A stretch of 64,000 nucleotides of DNA from Tomocerus qinae (Eukaryota > Arthropoda > Collembola > Entomobryomorpha > Tomoceridae): the NCBI GenBank assembly GCA_020055645.1, contig CM034547.1, forward strand, positions 40,465,909-40,529,908, in the 5' to 3' direction. Every line of letters begins with the position of its first letter. The first letter of the stretch is position 1. Positions 1 to 10,506 of the stretch are shown piece after piece. The position numbers were made by a program, and so were the translations under genes. The notes under the pieces were generated by a model. It was given only the letters and a program-made list of their open reading frames with translations. It had not been told where the DNA came from and did no database searches.

Positions 1-1750
1 AGGGGGAATCCACCCCAAGTGGTTGGCAGATCACACAGCCCGAGTAAATTAATAAAAAGTAGAGTAGGGAGTGCTTTCAAACTTTTCATTGTCCGAATTC
101 AGACAAAAGAATCTTCTAAGAAACTGATTTTTAAAAAACAAAGATTTATTGAATTGTCATTTGGCTCTTGTGTTGTAGATAGCTTTTGACAGGCGACGGC
201 GAATAATAATGGCACTGACTACAACCAAGAACTGCAGATTAGATAAAAGATTTAAACGAGCGGAACTTACTGGGATTAATTTAGTTGAGATATCAATAAA
301 ATATGCGACATTTTTCTATTTATATCACATTTACTGAGTTGGCAGAGAGGAGCGAAATATTTTAAAATACATGACTGAATCTATGTACAGAATATGCGAC
401 AATAGTGACAAGTCTTGTGTGATGTTAGTAAGAGATTTAAGAGTGCAGAAACAGTTAAAAGACCATATTTGTCTTGACATGTCCCAGTGAAGACTCTTTT
501 ACACTTTCACTCGCGTCTTTAATGTTTTACGAATACTGATTAACTTCAGGTGAGATTGGCCCATTTACATCCATAATTAATTGACATCTATGTAGAAAAT
601 ACCTATAATATGTTACTATACAGCATATATTTATTATTATTTAAGCTTCCTATAAATAGATGCATTGATATAAAAGTACAACACCAAGTATAACAATAAG
701 AGATGCGTGATGTACAATAGGCAAGGAAATAATATATATTTTAACTGTATGTAATTACTAAAATGACATTTTTAAATGTATGAAGAGTTTTCATACCTCT
801 AAAAGTCTGTCTGTATTATAGCTATATAACACTTGCACTTGTTACAGTTTACTTTTTAGTAGAGACTTGAGAGAAGAGTTTTAATAGTAGTTGCCTGCTA
901 CGTGTGCAAATGTCAACACTTAAATGTGTACGCAAGTAGAAAGTGAAATTAGAACATTAAATGAGGATCTCTAGCTTAAACATGATTCTCCTAACTCATC
1001 TTCAGTATCCAAACAAAACATAAGGAGGTTTTGTCTTGGATCTTGAATGAATCTAATAATGCAGGTAAATCTTTTTAGGAAAATAACATGTGATGCAAAA
1101 GTGTATCGATACACGTTGCAAACAAATAGTAAGTGAATGATGCAAAAAATTATTAGTTCAATTATTTGCACTGAATTGATAAACCGAATGTCAAATACTA
1201 TTCGTCGCATCCATATCCCTAATAGAAAAAGTACTTTTTACATTTTTAATACTATAGATTTTGTTATTGTTCTATTAAGCAGAGAAGCATTTATTTCAAC
1301 TAAGAGATGCACATGTTATTTAGTCATTTGGATATGCACCAGTTACAAACAACCACAGACAATGAGACATGAGGTCTCCAGTAAGGACGATTCGGAAGTA
1401 CGTATGTTGGGAAGGATTATTGTAGGGAAGTAGTATTTTTAAATAGAGGAAGACAATAATTGAAGACATGAATAAATGGATGTATGAATGGTTCTGTTGT
1501 GTGCTCTATTTCTGGTAAATAGGCGATGCCCATAACATAACAGTATTCAACGATGATGAACAAAGCTTATCTCATTAACTGCATGCGGGAAGCCAGCTGG
1601 ACAGATAATGATTTCAACCTACCATAGTCACACTTTTGACATACATTAATACAAATACTAATTTTAGAAACAACAATTTACCGTTGAAGAAGCAGTAGCA
1701 ACGGATACTTATTTATAATTTACCAGGGAATTGCTTTTCCGACAATTCTG
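1..1750. other. Intergenic stretch, no gene recognised
   Basis: AT-rich sequence with only short open frames that show no family resemblance, no convincing splice-site pairs and no coding texture. It may hold the distal regulatory DNA of the protease-like gene that follows, or the end of a gene outside the window. I see no repeat structure in it. Confidence 0.5.
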
Positions 1751-1759
1751 GAGAATCCA

Positions 1760-1795
1760 TATAAAAGGATTTCTCTCGTCGAATTGAATTTAGTT
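1760..1795 (+). promoter_or_regulatory. Probable TATA-type core promoter of the protease homologue
   Basis: The motif TATAAAAG lies at about 1760-1767, roughly 85-90 nt upstream of the chosen ATG at 1851. That would place transcription start near 1790 and leave a short 5' UTR. This is inferred from motif and spacing only. Confidence 0.55.
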
Positions 1796-1850
1796 TGGCT
1801 GGACCACTGGACTATCTCCTTATTCATTCTCTGTTAAAGACTGATTCAGC

Positions 1851-4007
1851 ATGGCAGTTCACAAAAGACCCTTCGCATCTTCCTTTATTCTCAGTGTTCT
1901 CATTCTCCAACTTTGGCTGGCATCAATTCCTCAATATGAAGGTAATTTTTATAATTCTTCTTACCCTTTCTTGCGTTCACACGAACATCCTCAACTCAAG
2001 CCACGGTTCTCTCAAACAATCCATAATTTCTTCAAATTATGACAATTATCTCTCAAAAATCGTATTTCTAAGAAAAGAAGGAGTAAACAATATGAACTGC
2101 AGTAGAGAAGGAGGCGAACATGTTTCACAGGGCAAGATGAGAAATAAAGGTCAATAGAATGTAGCTATCATTTCGAATTTTACATTCCCGATGGAACATA
2201 AAGTCCCAGTAAGCAATTTTGTCCTGAGTATGAAGGCATTTTCAACCATTATGGTATTGTTTCCATCGGGAATATTAAATTTGATTTTTGAGGAAGTTTG
2301 TTGGGGTTCGGTGGGAATTTATTGTGTAGGAGGATTCAGATTTATGGATTGGTTTAAGTATTCTGATGATCTGAACGATGGTAATAAAATCTTGAGTTGA
2401 TGTTGATATTATTTGAATTGAGCAGTTGAGGGAGCAGAAGAAGGGAGGAAGCGATTGATGAACCCTAAGAAGAGTGCCAAGATGAATCCGGAGAAGATTA
2501 AAGCTGTGACGAATGGGGTGAAGACGTACCTTGGACAGAACACTCAAGTTCCGTCTATGGTGATGCTCATGGAGAGTACTCCTTACTACTTGTGGGAATA
2601 TTATTCTGTCGGACTCATCATGAGTGACACCTGCGTCTTGATTCGGGCCTATGATATTGCAGAGTAAGTCCCCCTCTTAGATAAACTATTGTTTTCTATG
2701 TAATGTCATATATTTATTTTATAGTATGCTTTTTTGTGTCCTAAAACAAAATTGATTAATTAGAAATTAATTGTTGCAGCACTTACAATGATCCTCCTAC
2801 TTTGTACACCGACTATTATCACACAATTTTCATTCCTCGTTATGGTTGTGATGTTCAGCACCACGTCCGGGAATTCGTCTTCAACGATCCACCTTATAAC
2901 TACTTAACTGAAGCCAATGACATCGCCATTGCAAAGGTTTAAATCATTTTCCCTCACAGTAGATCAAAAGTCTAAACTTGTCAATTTACTCCTTGTTTTA
3001 TTTAATCATAATTTTTATCTAGACGAAACGGAAGATTCAATTTGGAAATGCCGCGTGTGGTGGTCAGCCTGTAGCTCCGACATGGGTATCTTGCGATAAA
3101 AATGGTCCCCCTTCAAATTACACGGAGTGTGTGTGGGCGTCCTATGGACTGAAAACCGGAGAAGAACCTTATTGGGTCTCTGCACCAGAAGAAATTACTC
3201 CAAATGCCAATAAGATTGTCACCCTCAACTACAAAGACTGTGACGCATCGCGGGTGGAAACTGGAGAAACAATTCCATTCAACCCAGATGATGAGATTTG
3301 CGTGACAACCCTCGATGGACACAATCCTTATTGCCCCGTTAGTTAAATTGCTCTTTAATTTATTAATCCAAATTATTGTATCGTCAAATATAAAAGTGAG
3401 TTGCATTAGTGTAAAATGAAAATAACTTTTGTTATTCCCGCTCGTGGCTACTGTTTTCAGTATGCTCTTCATAGCATTAAAATAGTAACATTTTTTGATT
3501 GTTTAGTATGATCGGAATGGAGCATTATTCTGCAAGTATTGGAACTCACCATCAACAGGCCAGAATTCGGGAGGATGGACTCGGGCAGAAGATAATAAGG
3601 TGCTACCAAACCAGAACTCTGGGGGATGGAATAGTCCAGGATCTGATTACGTGGCTGTCGGTCATCTGACTTATTATTATGGTAATCGTTGTCCAGAAAG
3701 AGCTGCAGCTCTTTTCGTCAAATACGGATCCACGACTTACAGAGATTTGTTCAATACCGATGGCTGTGGATTTAAGTGCAGTTCGGATTTAAAACCGGGT
3801 GAAAAGTGCAAAGGCAATCCAAGTCCTTCTTTAGGTCCTGTTTATTGCATTCCCGAATCCTCTGGTGGATGGGGAGAGCAACCAGCAACCAATACTGGAT
3901 GGAGCCAACCACCCAATAGCATTCCCAATGGTTGGGAGGAAACGACTCATCAGTCTGGCTGGGGAGCTCCGTCTAACCGACCCCCATCCACTGGCTGGAC
4001 ATCCTAA
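1851..4007 (+). CDS. Secreted trypsin-fold serine protease homologue, catalytically dead, Gly/Trp-rich tail
   Basis: Proposed exons are 1851-1941, 2426-2663, 2780-2936, 3023-3337 and 3507-4007 (433 aa). All junctions are GT-AG and phases agree. The start is the first ATG after a TATA box; residues 1-27 form a signal peptide with a Leu/Ile-rich core (FILSVLILQLWLAS). The S1 (chymotrypsin) fold is recognisable. The segment normally reading LTAAHC is VLIRAYDIAD, so catalytic His is Tyr (about residue 106). DIAIAK keeps the Asp (about 157). The GDSGGPL site is CPYDRNGAL, with Ser replaced by Arg (about 270), flanking Cys and Asp kept. The following VAVGHLTYYYGNRC and FVKYGSTTYRDLF match the last strand and C-terminal helix. 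The last 50 residues are rich in Gly, Trp, Ser and Pro with recurring GW pairs, and a similar SGGW motif is inserted twice before VAVGH. A role as binding protein or immune cofactor is typical of such homologues but not shown here. Confidence 0.85.
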
Positions 4008-4112
4008 ATATTTCAGTAGACTATCATTTTATAGCGATATTGTGCTACATCATTTTATAATAATTCTTATTTATTTATTTATATATATTTAATGTTTATG
4101 GTCACAAACACA

Positions 4113-4118
4113 AATAAA
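4113..4118 (+). terminator. Poly(A) signal of the protease homologue
   Basis: A canonical AATAAA lies about 105 nt after the stop codon at 4007, in AT-rich DNA. Position and orientation fit the 3' end of this gene. Confidence 0.6.
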
Positions 4119-4679
4119 ATTATTTCTATTCGGAAAGGATGTAAAAAAATTTTGATAAGAATTAAATGACAAAATCTTAAGGGCCCGGTTCCTCTGACAA
4201 TCATGAAAAATGTTTCGAATTTCGAAAAACAAAGTAGGTCCCTAATGTTAGCCGAAACCCACATCTTTAAACTAACGACACATTGAAGATTGAAGATGTA
4301 CAGTTCAAACTGGTTCAAACTACCCCTGGTTTATGAAAATCATTGGGCATTTTACACGACAATCGATACTCGATGATTTTCAAAAACCAAATGAAATGAG
4401 GGGAGATAATCTTTATATTTGCAGTTGAAAATGCAAATCTAATGAAATGGCATTACAGTTCTTTTTTATTGAGAAATTTTTTTAGGCTCTATTCATGTTA
4501 AGATTTCTGACAGGTTTCAAAATTTGTATTTTGATTTCCATGGATACCCAGACTAGTTGCAACATGAGTGCCCTTTGACCTCCCATGGTCAACTCTTTCA
4601 GATAACCTTTTAAGGTTTTACTTCATACCTGCATAGCAACCACAAGGGACTATCAAAACGCATGTTAAAAAATGTTTTA

Positions 4680-4996
4680 CATCGGCTTCTATTTCTCCCG
4701 GAGGATCAGTCCGATTTTTATGGGACCTACATTTTTGGAACCTTGAACTATCCAGGAGCAAAAGTTGCCATTCGGAATTTTGATATAGTTGCTTTGAATC
4801 GACCAAAAACTTCAACGTTTTATAAAAAACTAAAAATGACTAAATTTTTTGAGAATTTGATTTTTTTAAATGCATTTAAAACAACTATATCAAAATTCCG
4901 GATGGCAACTTTTGTTCCTGGATAGTTCACGGTTCCAAAAATGTAGGTCCCATAAAAATCGGACTCATCCTCCGGGAGAAATAAAAGCCGATATGA
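4680..4996. repeat. Palindromic (fold-back) element with about 115-bp arms
   Basis: The segment at about 4680-4795 is repeated in inverted orientation at about 4880-4996 with few mismatches. The left arm runs from TCGGCTTCTATTTCTCCCGG to AATTTTGATATAGTT; the right arm is its reverse complement. The centre is about 85 nt of A/T-rich sequence. Because of the symmetry, both strands show nearly the same short reading frame, which is a by-product and not a gene. It is likely a non-autonomous MITE or fold-back element. Confidence 0.85.
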
Positions 4997-5350
4997 AGAT
5001 GCTATGATGGATTTTAAATGCAACAGAGGTTGACCCGAATTGCTGTTGATGGAATATCCGAGGGCATAAGTCAACGCAATTCCAAAAAATTAGTTTCTAG
5101 GAAATGGGGAAGTGTATTATGTTATAAATATTTCTATACTATGACTTGTAATAGCATTTCCACCTGTCGTCATTGGCGTCAAATTTTGGAAATCATATTT
5201 ATTTCGTTAGTAACCAGCGGCAAACTGCGTCCTTAAAAAATAATTTCATTCATAAAAAAATAAGTACAATAAGTTCACAGTCGTAAGAAAAATAAATGAA
5301 TGATATTTTGTCATTCTAATCAAGGAATCAAGGTTTCTACAGAAACTGTA

Positions 5351-5550
5351 CCTCTGTGGTAGGAGGTAAGTCAGTGTGGGAGTTTGCAATTTACAAATTC
5401 ACTTTTTCCCCTCTGGAGGACAAATCCTATAATTTGTCCTCCACTGCTTGGACAGGATAAAGGACTGGCCACGGTACGTAAAATTTTAGATTGTCAAGGT
5501 GATATGGCATAAGAAACTCCCGCACTGACTAACCTCCTACCATATAGAGG
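5351..5550. repeat. MITE-like element with about 36-bp terminal inverted repeats
   Basis: The left arm at 5351-5386 (core TGGTAGGAGGTAAGTCAGTG) matches the reverse complement of 5514-5550 (CACTGACTAACCTCCTACCA). Inside is a second small hairpin, GGAGGACAAAT...ATTTGTCCTCC, at about 5416-5443. No transposase frame is present, so it is presumably non-autonomous. Confidence 0.75.
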
Positions 5551-5574
5551 AATCTTGTCAAGAAATGTCAACAG

Positions 5575-5722
5575 CTTTATCAGAAGGGTTCAACTAGGCT
5601 CTTTGCGCGAATACCTATAAGGGACAAATCGTACCAGTTGTCATTGCCAACAATCGGTTAATGGGCAAAAAACGTCCCCTATAGATATTCACTCTGGTGT
5701 CTAGCTCAACCCTCCTGATAAA
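5575..5722. repeat. Inverted repeat with about 50-bp arms
   Basis: The sequence starting CTTTATCAGAAGGGTT at 5575 and running to GGGAC near 5625 recurs reverse-complemented at about 5674-5722, ending CCTCCTGATAAAG, with scattered mismatches. It begins about 25 nt after the preceding element. It has no coding content. Confidence 0.65.
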
Positions 5723-5876
5723 GCAGAAAAGAAGCCAAGGGATACCACGCCCAACAAAGATTCTTGATTCTATTGATCTTATCTTATCACTTCAATCTGT
5801 CGGGTGTTCTATGACCTATGCATCCGGTCAGTTATGTGTCATTTCCAACTTTCCATTTTTGCGTAAACTTGCTTTG

Positions 5877-8281
5877 CATTTCGATCAATATCTACCAAAG
5901 TTCTACTCCGATTTTATAATGCAGTACACGGTTGAAATTAGAAACGTATTCCCTTCAAGTTATATAAATAAAATTAGCATTATACGAGCTAATTATGTAT
6001 TTTGTTAATATTAAGTTGTGAAATCATGGCAAAATTCGACAAAAAAGTTTAACCATTTTTAACGGATAGTAAGCTAAGAATATTTGACGTTGCCAGAAAA
6101 AGAAGTAACAGTTTCAAAACCGACAAAATTGGCCGTTATTATTTTTGCAAAATTGTCAAGTCTAACTGACCCGACCAACTTAGTGAGTAGGGTCCCGCCC
6201 TACCCATCTCCATATTATTGCATGTTAAGGTTCAGGAGTGGTTCAAAATACGGGAAAATTAAATGAGGGCAGGTAATGGGGAAGTATCTATGGGTACGAT
6301 TTAAAATACACAGAGCCATAGAAATTTACAATGCAGCAAAATGAATAGGGCATAAAAGTGACGATTTGTTTTGGGAAACTTGGATCTAGTCCCAGAATAT
6401 TGGTCGTAGAAAGACGAGAAGTTTGTCTCAAAAAACGCAGAAAATGTCAATTTATAGCAGATTGCACTTAGATTCCTAACTTTTACATCTGGTTACGAGA
6501 TATTAATTGATTTCATAGGAAAATTGCAATAACTCGCAAACGAAGGTAAAAATTGGAAATCTAAGTGCAATTTGCTATAAACTGACATTTTCTTCGTTTT
6601 TAGAGATCAACTTTGTCTTTCTATCCCCAATATTCTCGGACTAGATCCAATTTTCCCAAAAAAAGTTAAAGGCGAATATGATAGTCGAGCCCAATCGCCA
6701 TTAGAAACTATACCTAGCTCTTAAGAAAAACTAGATACAATAAACTTTCTTCCATAAATGCCAAATTGTCAAGGTACATTAAATACCATAGTTACCTAAC
6801 AAGTTCTTTTCCGATATTTTACATTCGTCTTTCGGCTATACGATGTAAAATATTTACTTACAAATGGTCGTGCAGTGTTAAAAAATACCATTTCAAATGT
6901 CAAATTACGTCGGAAAATTTAAAAAGTTAATTATGGTATGAAAATTGATTTCCTTGCTGTTAATAACTTAAAAGACAAAATTTTGACTATTTAACCTTTT
7001 AATATCCCGAAAAGTAGATTTTTTAATCATGATTGACCAAAACCAAATTGCTTGGTCTTTATTAGCTGATATTAGGTAAATTCCTGGTATAACGCCGTTC
7101 ATAGGATAAGTCATTCTAAAGATATCATTCAATATATCACGAATATGAAATTTATTTTGGAGACATCCAACCCAAATAAAAAAGTCATAGTCCGTCAAAG
7201 CTCAAAATGCGATTATTATGTGCTCAGGCCACAACGGTTATTGTTACCAATATGTAACCTATTGGTAAGAGTAACTGATGTGACTTGGTTTCATTTTCTA
7301 TTATCAATATCTCGAGTTTTGCTAGGTCTAATTTTGTAAATAATTTTCCGTTATTACCAGCAAGGAAAGACAAAATTTTCTTTTTGGAGCTATTTACAGC
7401 TTTGCTTGGACTATTGGCAGAAAATTATCAAAATTTTATTTTTATAGCTGCTGGGAGCAAAAGAAAAATAACTATTTTAATTCGTACCAAAAACGCTGAT
7501 ATTCGTTAAGCTGCTTTTTAAGAATCAACGTAGACTAACACAAATTTTTGGTGTCGAATATCGGTTAAAACGGAGGGAGCGTCGAGTAAAGTAACAAGTA
7601 AAGAGTATTTATCTTAAAGCAAAACATGTCTTCCTACAAACTTATATTACAGTTTCAATAGTGCAATATAAGCAAAATTTTAAATTGAGGGCGAAAAGGT
7701 CCTCAAATCCTGGGGTAATTCCACATTCTCCGCTCGGAAAATTTAAATACTGATTATGAATTTGCGCAATTTTTTGAGGCTCTACTAGAAATCATATAGA
7801 ATTTGATTATGGAAATCTGCAATTTCATTGGCTAATCGAAAAAAATTTCCAGCAATCAATCGTTTTTGAATGTGGTCTAAATTTGAAAATCCCCGTGGAT
7901 TTGATCTTTAAACATTACATTCGCGCATGCGCATTTCAATCATAAGCCACACGCCACCGCAAAAAACATAGTTACATGTATTCATGCGACATACATACAA
8001 TCAGCTTTATTTATTGTGATGTGTGTGGAAATCCCTTGACGACTGACACCTCCACCAAATGTCGGTCGGCTCCAATGGAGTCGATTTTTGTTTAATGGGG
8101 AATACAATCTTATAAAATTTCCCATGACAATAACAGCAATCTGCGAAACTGTTACTTCTTTTTCTAACATCGTCATTTGTTTCTTTTTTTTTTATATAAC
8201 TTGAAGGGAATACGTTTCTGATTTTAACCATGTACTGTATTATAAAATCGGAGTAGAACTTTGGTAGATATTGATCGAAAT
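5877..8281. mobile_element. About 2.4-kb element bounded by long inverted repeats, no transposase seen
   Basis: 5877-5972 (CATTTCGATCAATATCTACC to CTTCAAGTTATATAA) is repeated inverted at 8187-8281. The homology continues inward after an insertion of about 100 nt in the left arm: GAAAAAGAAGTAACAGTTTC near 6092 pairs with GAAACTGTTACTTCTTTTTC near 8147. The interior contains another fold-back element (6368-6664) and AT-rich sequence. No open frame inside resembles a transposase or reverse transcriptase, so this looks like a non-autonomous or decayed element. Confidence 0.65.
6368..6664. repeat. Palindromic element with about 110-bp arms, nested in the larger element
   Basis: The left arm at 6368-6483 (TTTTGGGAAACTTGGATCTA to AATCTAAGTGCAA-type sequence read inverted) pairs with 6555-6664 (ending CTAGATCCAATTTTCCCAAA). 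The unpaired centre is about 70 nt. It is clearly non-coding, and its position between the two long arms of the 5877-8281 element suggests later insertion or shared ancestry. Confidence 0.75.
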
Positions 8282-8674
8282 GTAAAAAATGATTTACATG
8301 TATTTTGATAGTCTTTTGAATTTTTCAAATCGTATATACCGGACGCTTAATCGAAGGAAAGGGCACTGAGAAATTAATTCATATACCTTTATGAATTTTA
8401 CTATCAAAATCACTTGCCCTAGACTACATCAGGATATTCTTATTCAAACTACTCACACCAATCACACACCATGCAGAAGGGACACATGTAATGATGATTT
8501 TTTTGAGAATGAGAATGATTCCGTTCTTGTACCTTGCAAAGTTATAATCTTTGTGTGCATCCTCCTGTGTATAATATTCATGTAGTGCATTGTAATTTGT
8601 AGTAAATTGTAAAGTGTTGCTAAAATTCCCCCATCTGGGGAATCTATAAAATATTCGTTATAGCAATAGCCAAT

Positions 8675-10023
8675 CAGGGACGATATTCTGAACCCCTTAG
8701 CAATGGGAAATCGCAAGCAAATATTGAGTTACCACAGGAGTTACTATTGTCCATATTCTCATCATTGTCGTAGATTTAACTTTGCTATCGTTGTCGTAGG
8801 AATAGGGAAATTCCATAGCGCTGCTACAAAACACGATTCTCATCCCATAATTTTGCCACAGCATAGCAAACATCTGTCGCAAAGTTAGCGCAAACTGAGA
8901 GCTACCGCAACTTTGCGATCACATTGTTGAAGGCACTTGGAGAATGGAGACACTTGTGATCCCTATGGTTACTTTGACAATATCAATTGCAATTTGATAA
9001 TCTCCGGTCTCGGACTTCGTAATACGACTGTCAAGTGCCATGCATATTGAAGTGCAAGACATTAGGCAACTGTAATTCCCATAACTACAGTCATTCGTAA
9101 AGTAGTACCTCAATCAATGCCTAACACCCTTCCCACACTACTCCATACCTTGGAGTTGGAACATCCATGCTGGGACGGTATTCTGAACTTTTGTGGTAAA
9201 TTTGCGATATCGCAAGAGTTGCTATGTCTACTTGCGATGTCAAAATAAATCCATATTCTCATGTCAGTTAGCAGCGTCCTAGCAAGTTTGCGACGTTGTA
9301 GCAGTTTTTGATAAGTTGTCCTAGGTAACGGTACTTATCGGCATGGATGTTCCAACTCCAAGGTATGGAGCAAGGAATATGTATGGAGTAGTGTGGGAAG
9401 GGTGTTAGGCATTGATTGAGGTACTACTTTACGAGTGACTGTAGTCATGGAAATTACAGTTGCCTAATGTCTTGCACTTCAATATGCATGGCACTTGACA
9501 GTCGTACTACGGAGTCCGAGACCGGAGATTATCAAATTGCAATTGATATTGTCAAAGTAACCATAGGGATCACAAGTGTCTCCAATCTCCAAGTGCCTTC
9601 AACAATGTGATCGCAAAGTTGCGGTAGCTCTCAGTTTGCGCTAACTTTGCGACAGATATTTGCTATGCTGTGGCAAAATTATGGGATGAGAATCGTGTTT
9701 TGTAGCAGCGCTATGGAATTTCCCTATTCCTACGACAACGATAGCAAAGTTAAATCTACGACAATGATGAGAATATGGACAATAGCAACTCCTGTGGTAA
9801 CTCAATATTTGCTTGCGATTTCCCCTTGCTAAGGGGTTCAGAATGTCGTCCCTGATAAGTACCGTTACCTAGGACAACTTATCAAAAACTGCTACAACGT
9901 CGCAAACTTGCTAGGACGCTGCTAACTGACATGAGAATATGGATTTATTTTGAAATCGCAAGTAGACATAGTAACTCTTGCGATATCGCAACTTTACCAC
10001 AAAAGTTCAGAATACCGTCCCAG
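8675..10023. mobile_element. Compound inverted-repeat locus, arrangement L-M-L'-M'
   Basis: Four blocks are seen: L 8675-9169, M 9170-9340, L' 9343-9854 (reverse complement of L, with a short extra duplication near 9375-9400), and M' 9854-10023 (reverse complement of M). L and M begin with related termini, CAGGGACGATATTCTGAAC and CTGGGACGGTATTCTGAAC, and L' and M' end with their complements. TTGCGAT/ATCGCAA words recur throughout, as subterminal repeats do in DNA transposons. There is no coding capacity. The short frames that appear on both strands are mirror images produced by the symmetry. Confidence 0.85.
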
Positions 10024-10506
10024 AAGGCTGGATTTCAAAAAATTTCAGCCAATCAGAATGCGTATCCAAGTGCCACTCCGCAATGGGTAATACCAAACTA
10101 ACATGGAACAATTTGGAATTTGATTTTATTCTAATAAAATATTGCTTAGTAATGGTACCGTTCATATCGTCTATCTATGGACTATGATGTGTGGCCTTGT
10201 ACAAAAATCCGTAATGTGGTCCCAGAGGACTCATGCATGTATCACAATGTCACTTGTTCAAAATGAGGGAGAAGAATTTTATGGATTTGTCGTTTGATTT
10301 GATGTATCGTTCATTCATCATGGATATATATTAGTAATGTAAGCTCCATAGCAATATCCCTCCATCGTCAAGGGCATGTGGGAAGAGGTTTTACAGAGCA
10401 CATTGCTGAATAGAAATTAACTTGTGGTCATTGAGGAAGTACGATTTTAAAAAAAAGAAATAATACTTTGCTGGATGTTCTTTATGTTATACAGAATTGC
10501 CTAACA
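10024..10506. other. Short intergenic stretch before the 607-aa gene
   Basis: No repeat or exon recognised. A plausible 3' splice site (TTTATGTTATACAG) ends at about 10494, just before the ATG at 10507, so the downstream gene may have a 5'-UTR intron lying here. Confidence 0.35.

Noticed and set aside
4662..5074. Similar 84-87-residue frames on both strands
   Set aside because: They are mirror images caused by the inverted repeat at 4680-4996.
8697..9832. Matching 61- and 64-residue frames on opposite strands
   Set aside because: They come from the L/L' inverted repeat, not from genes.
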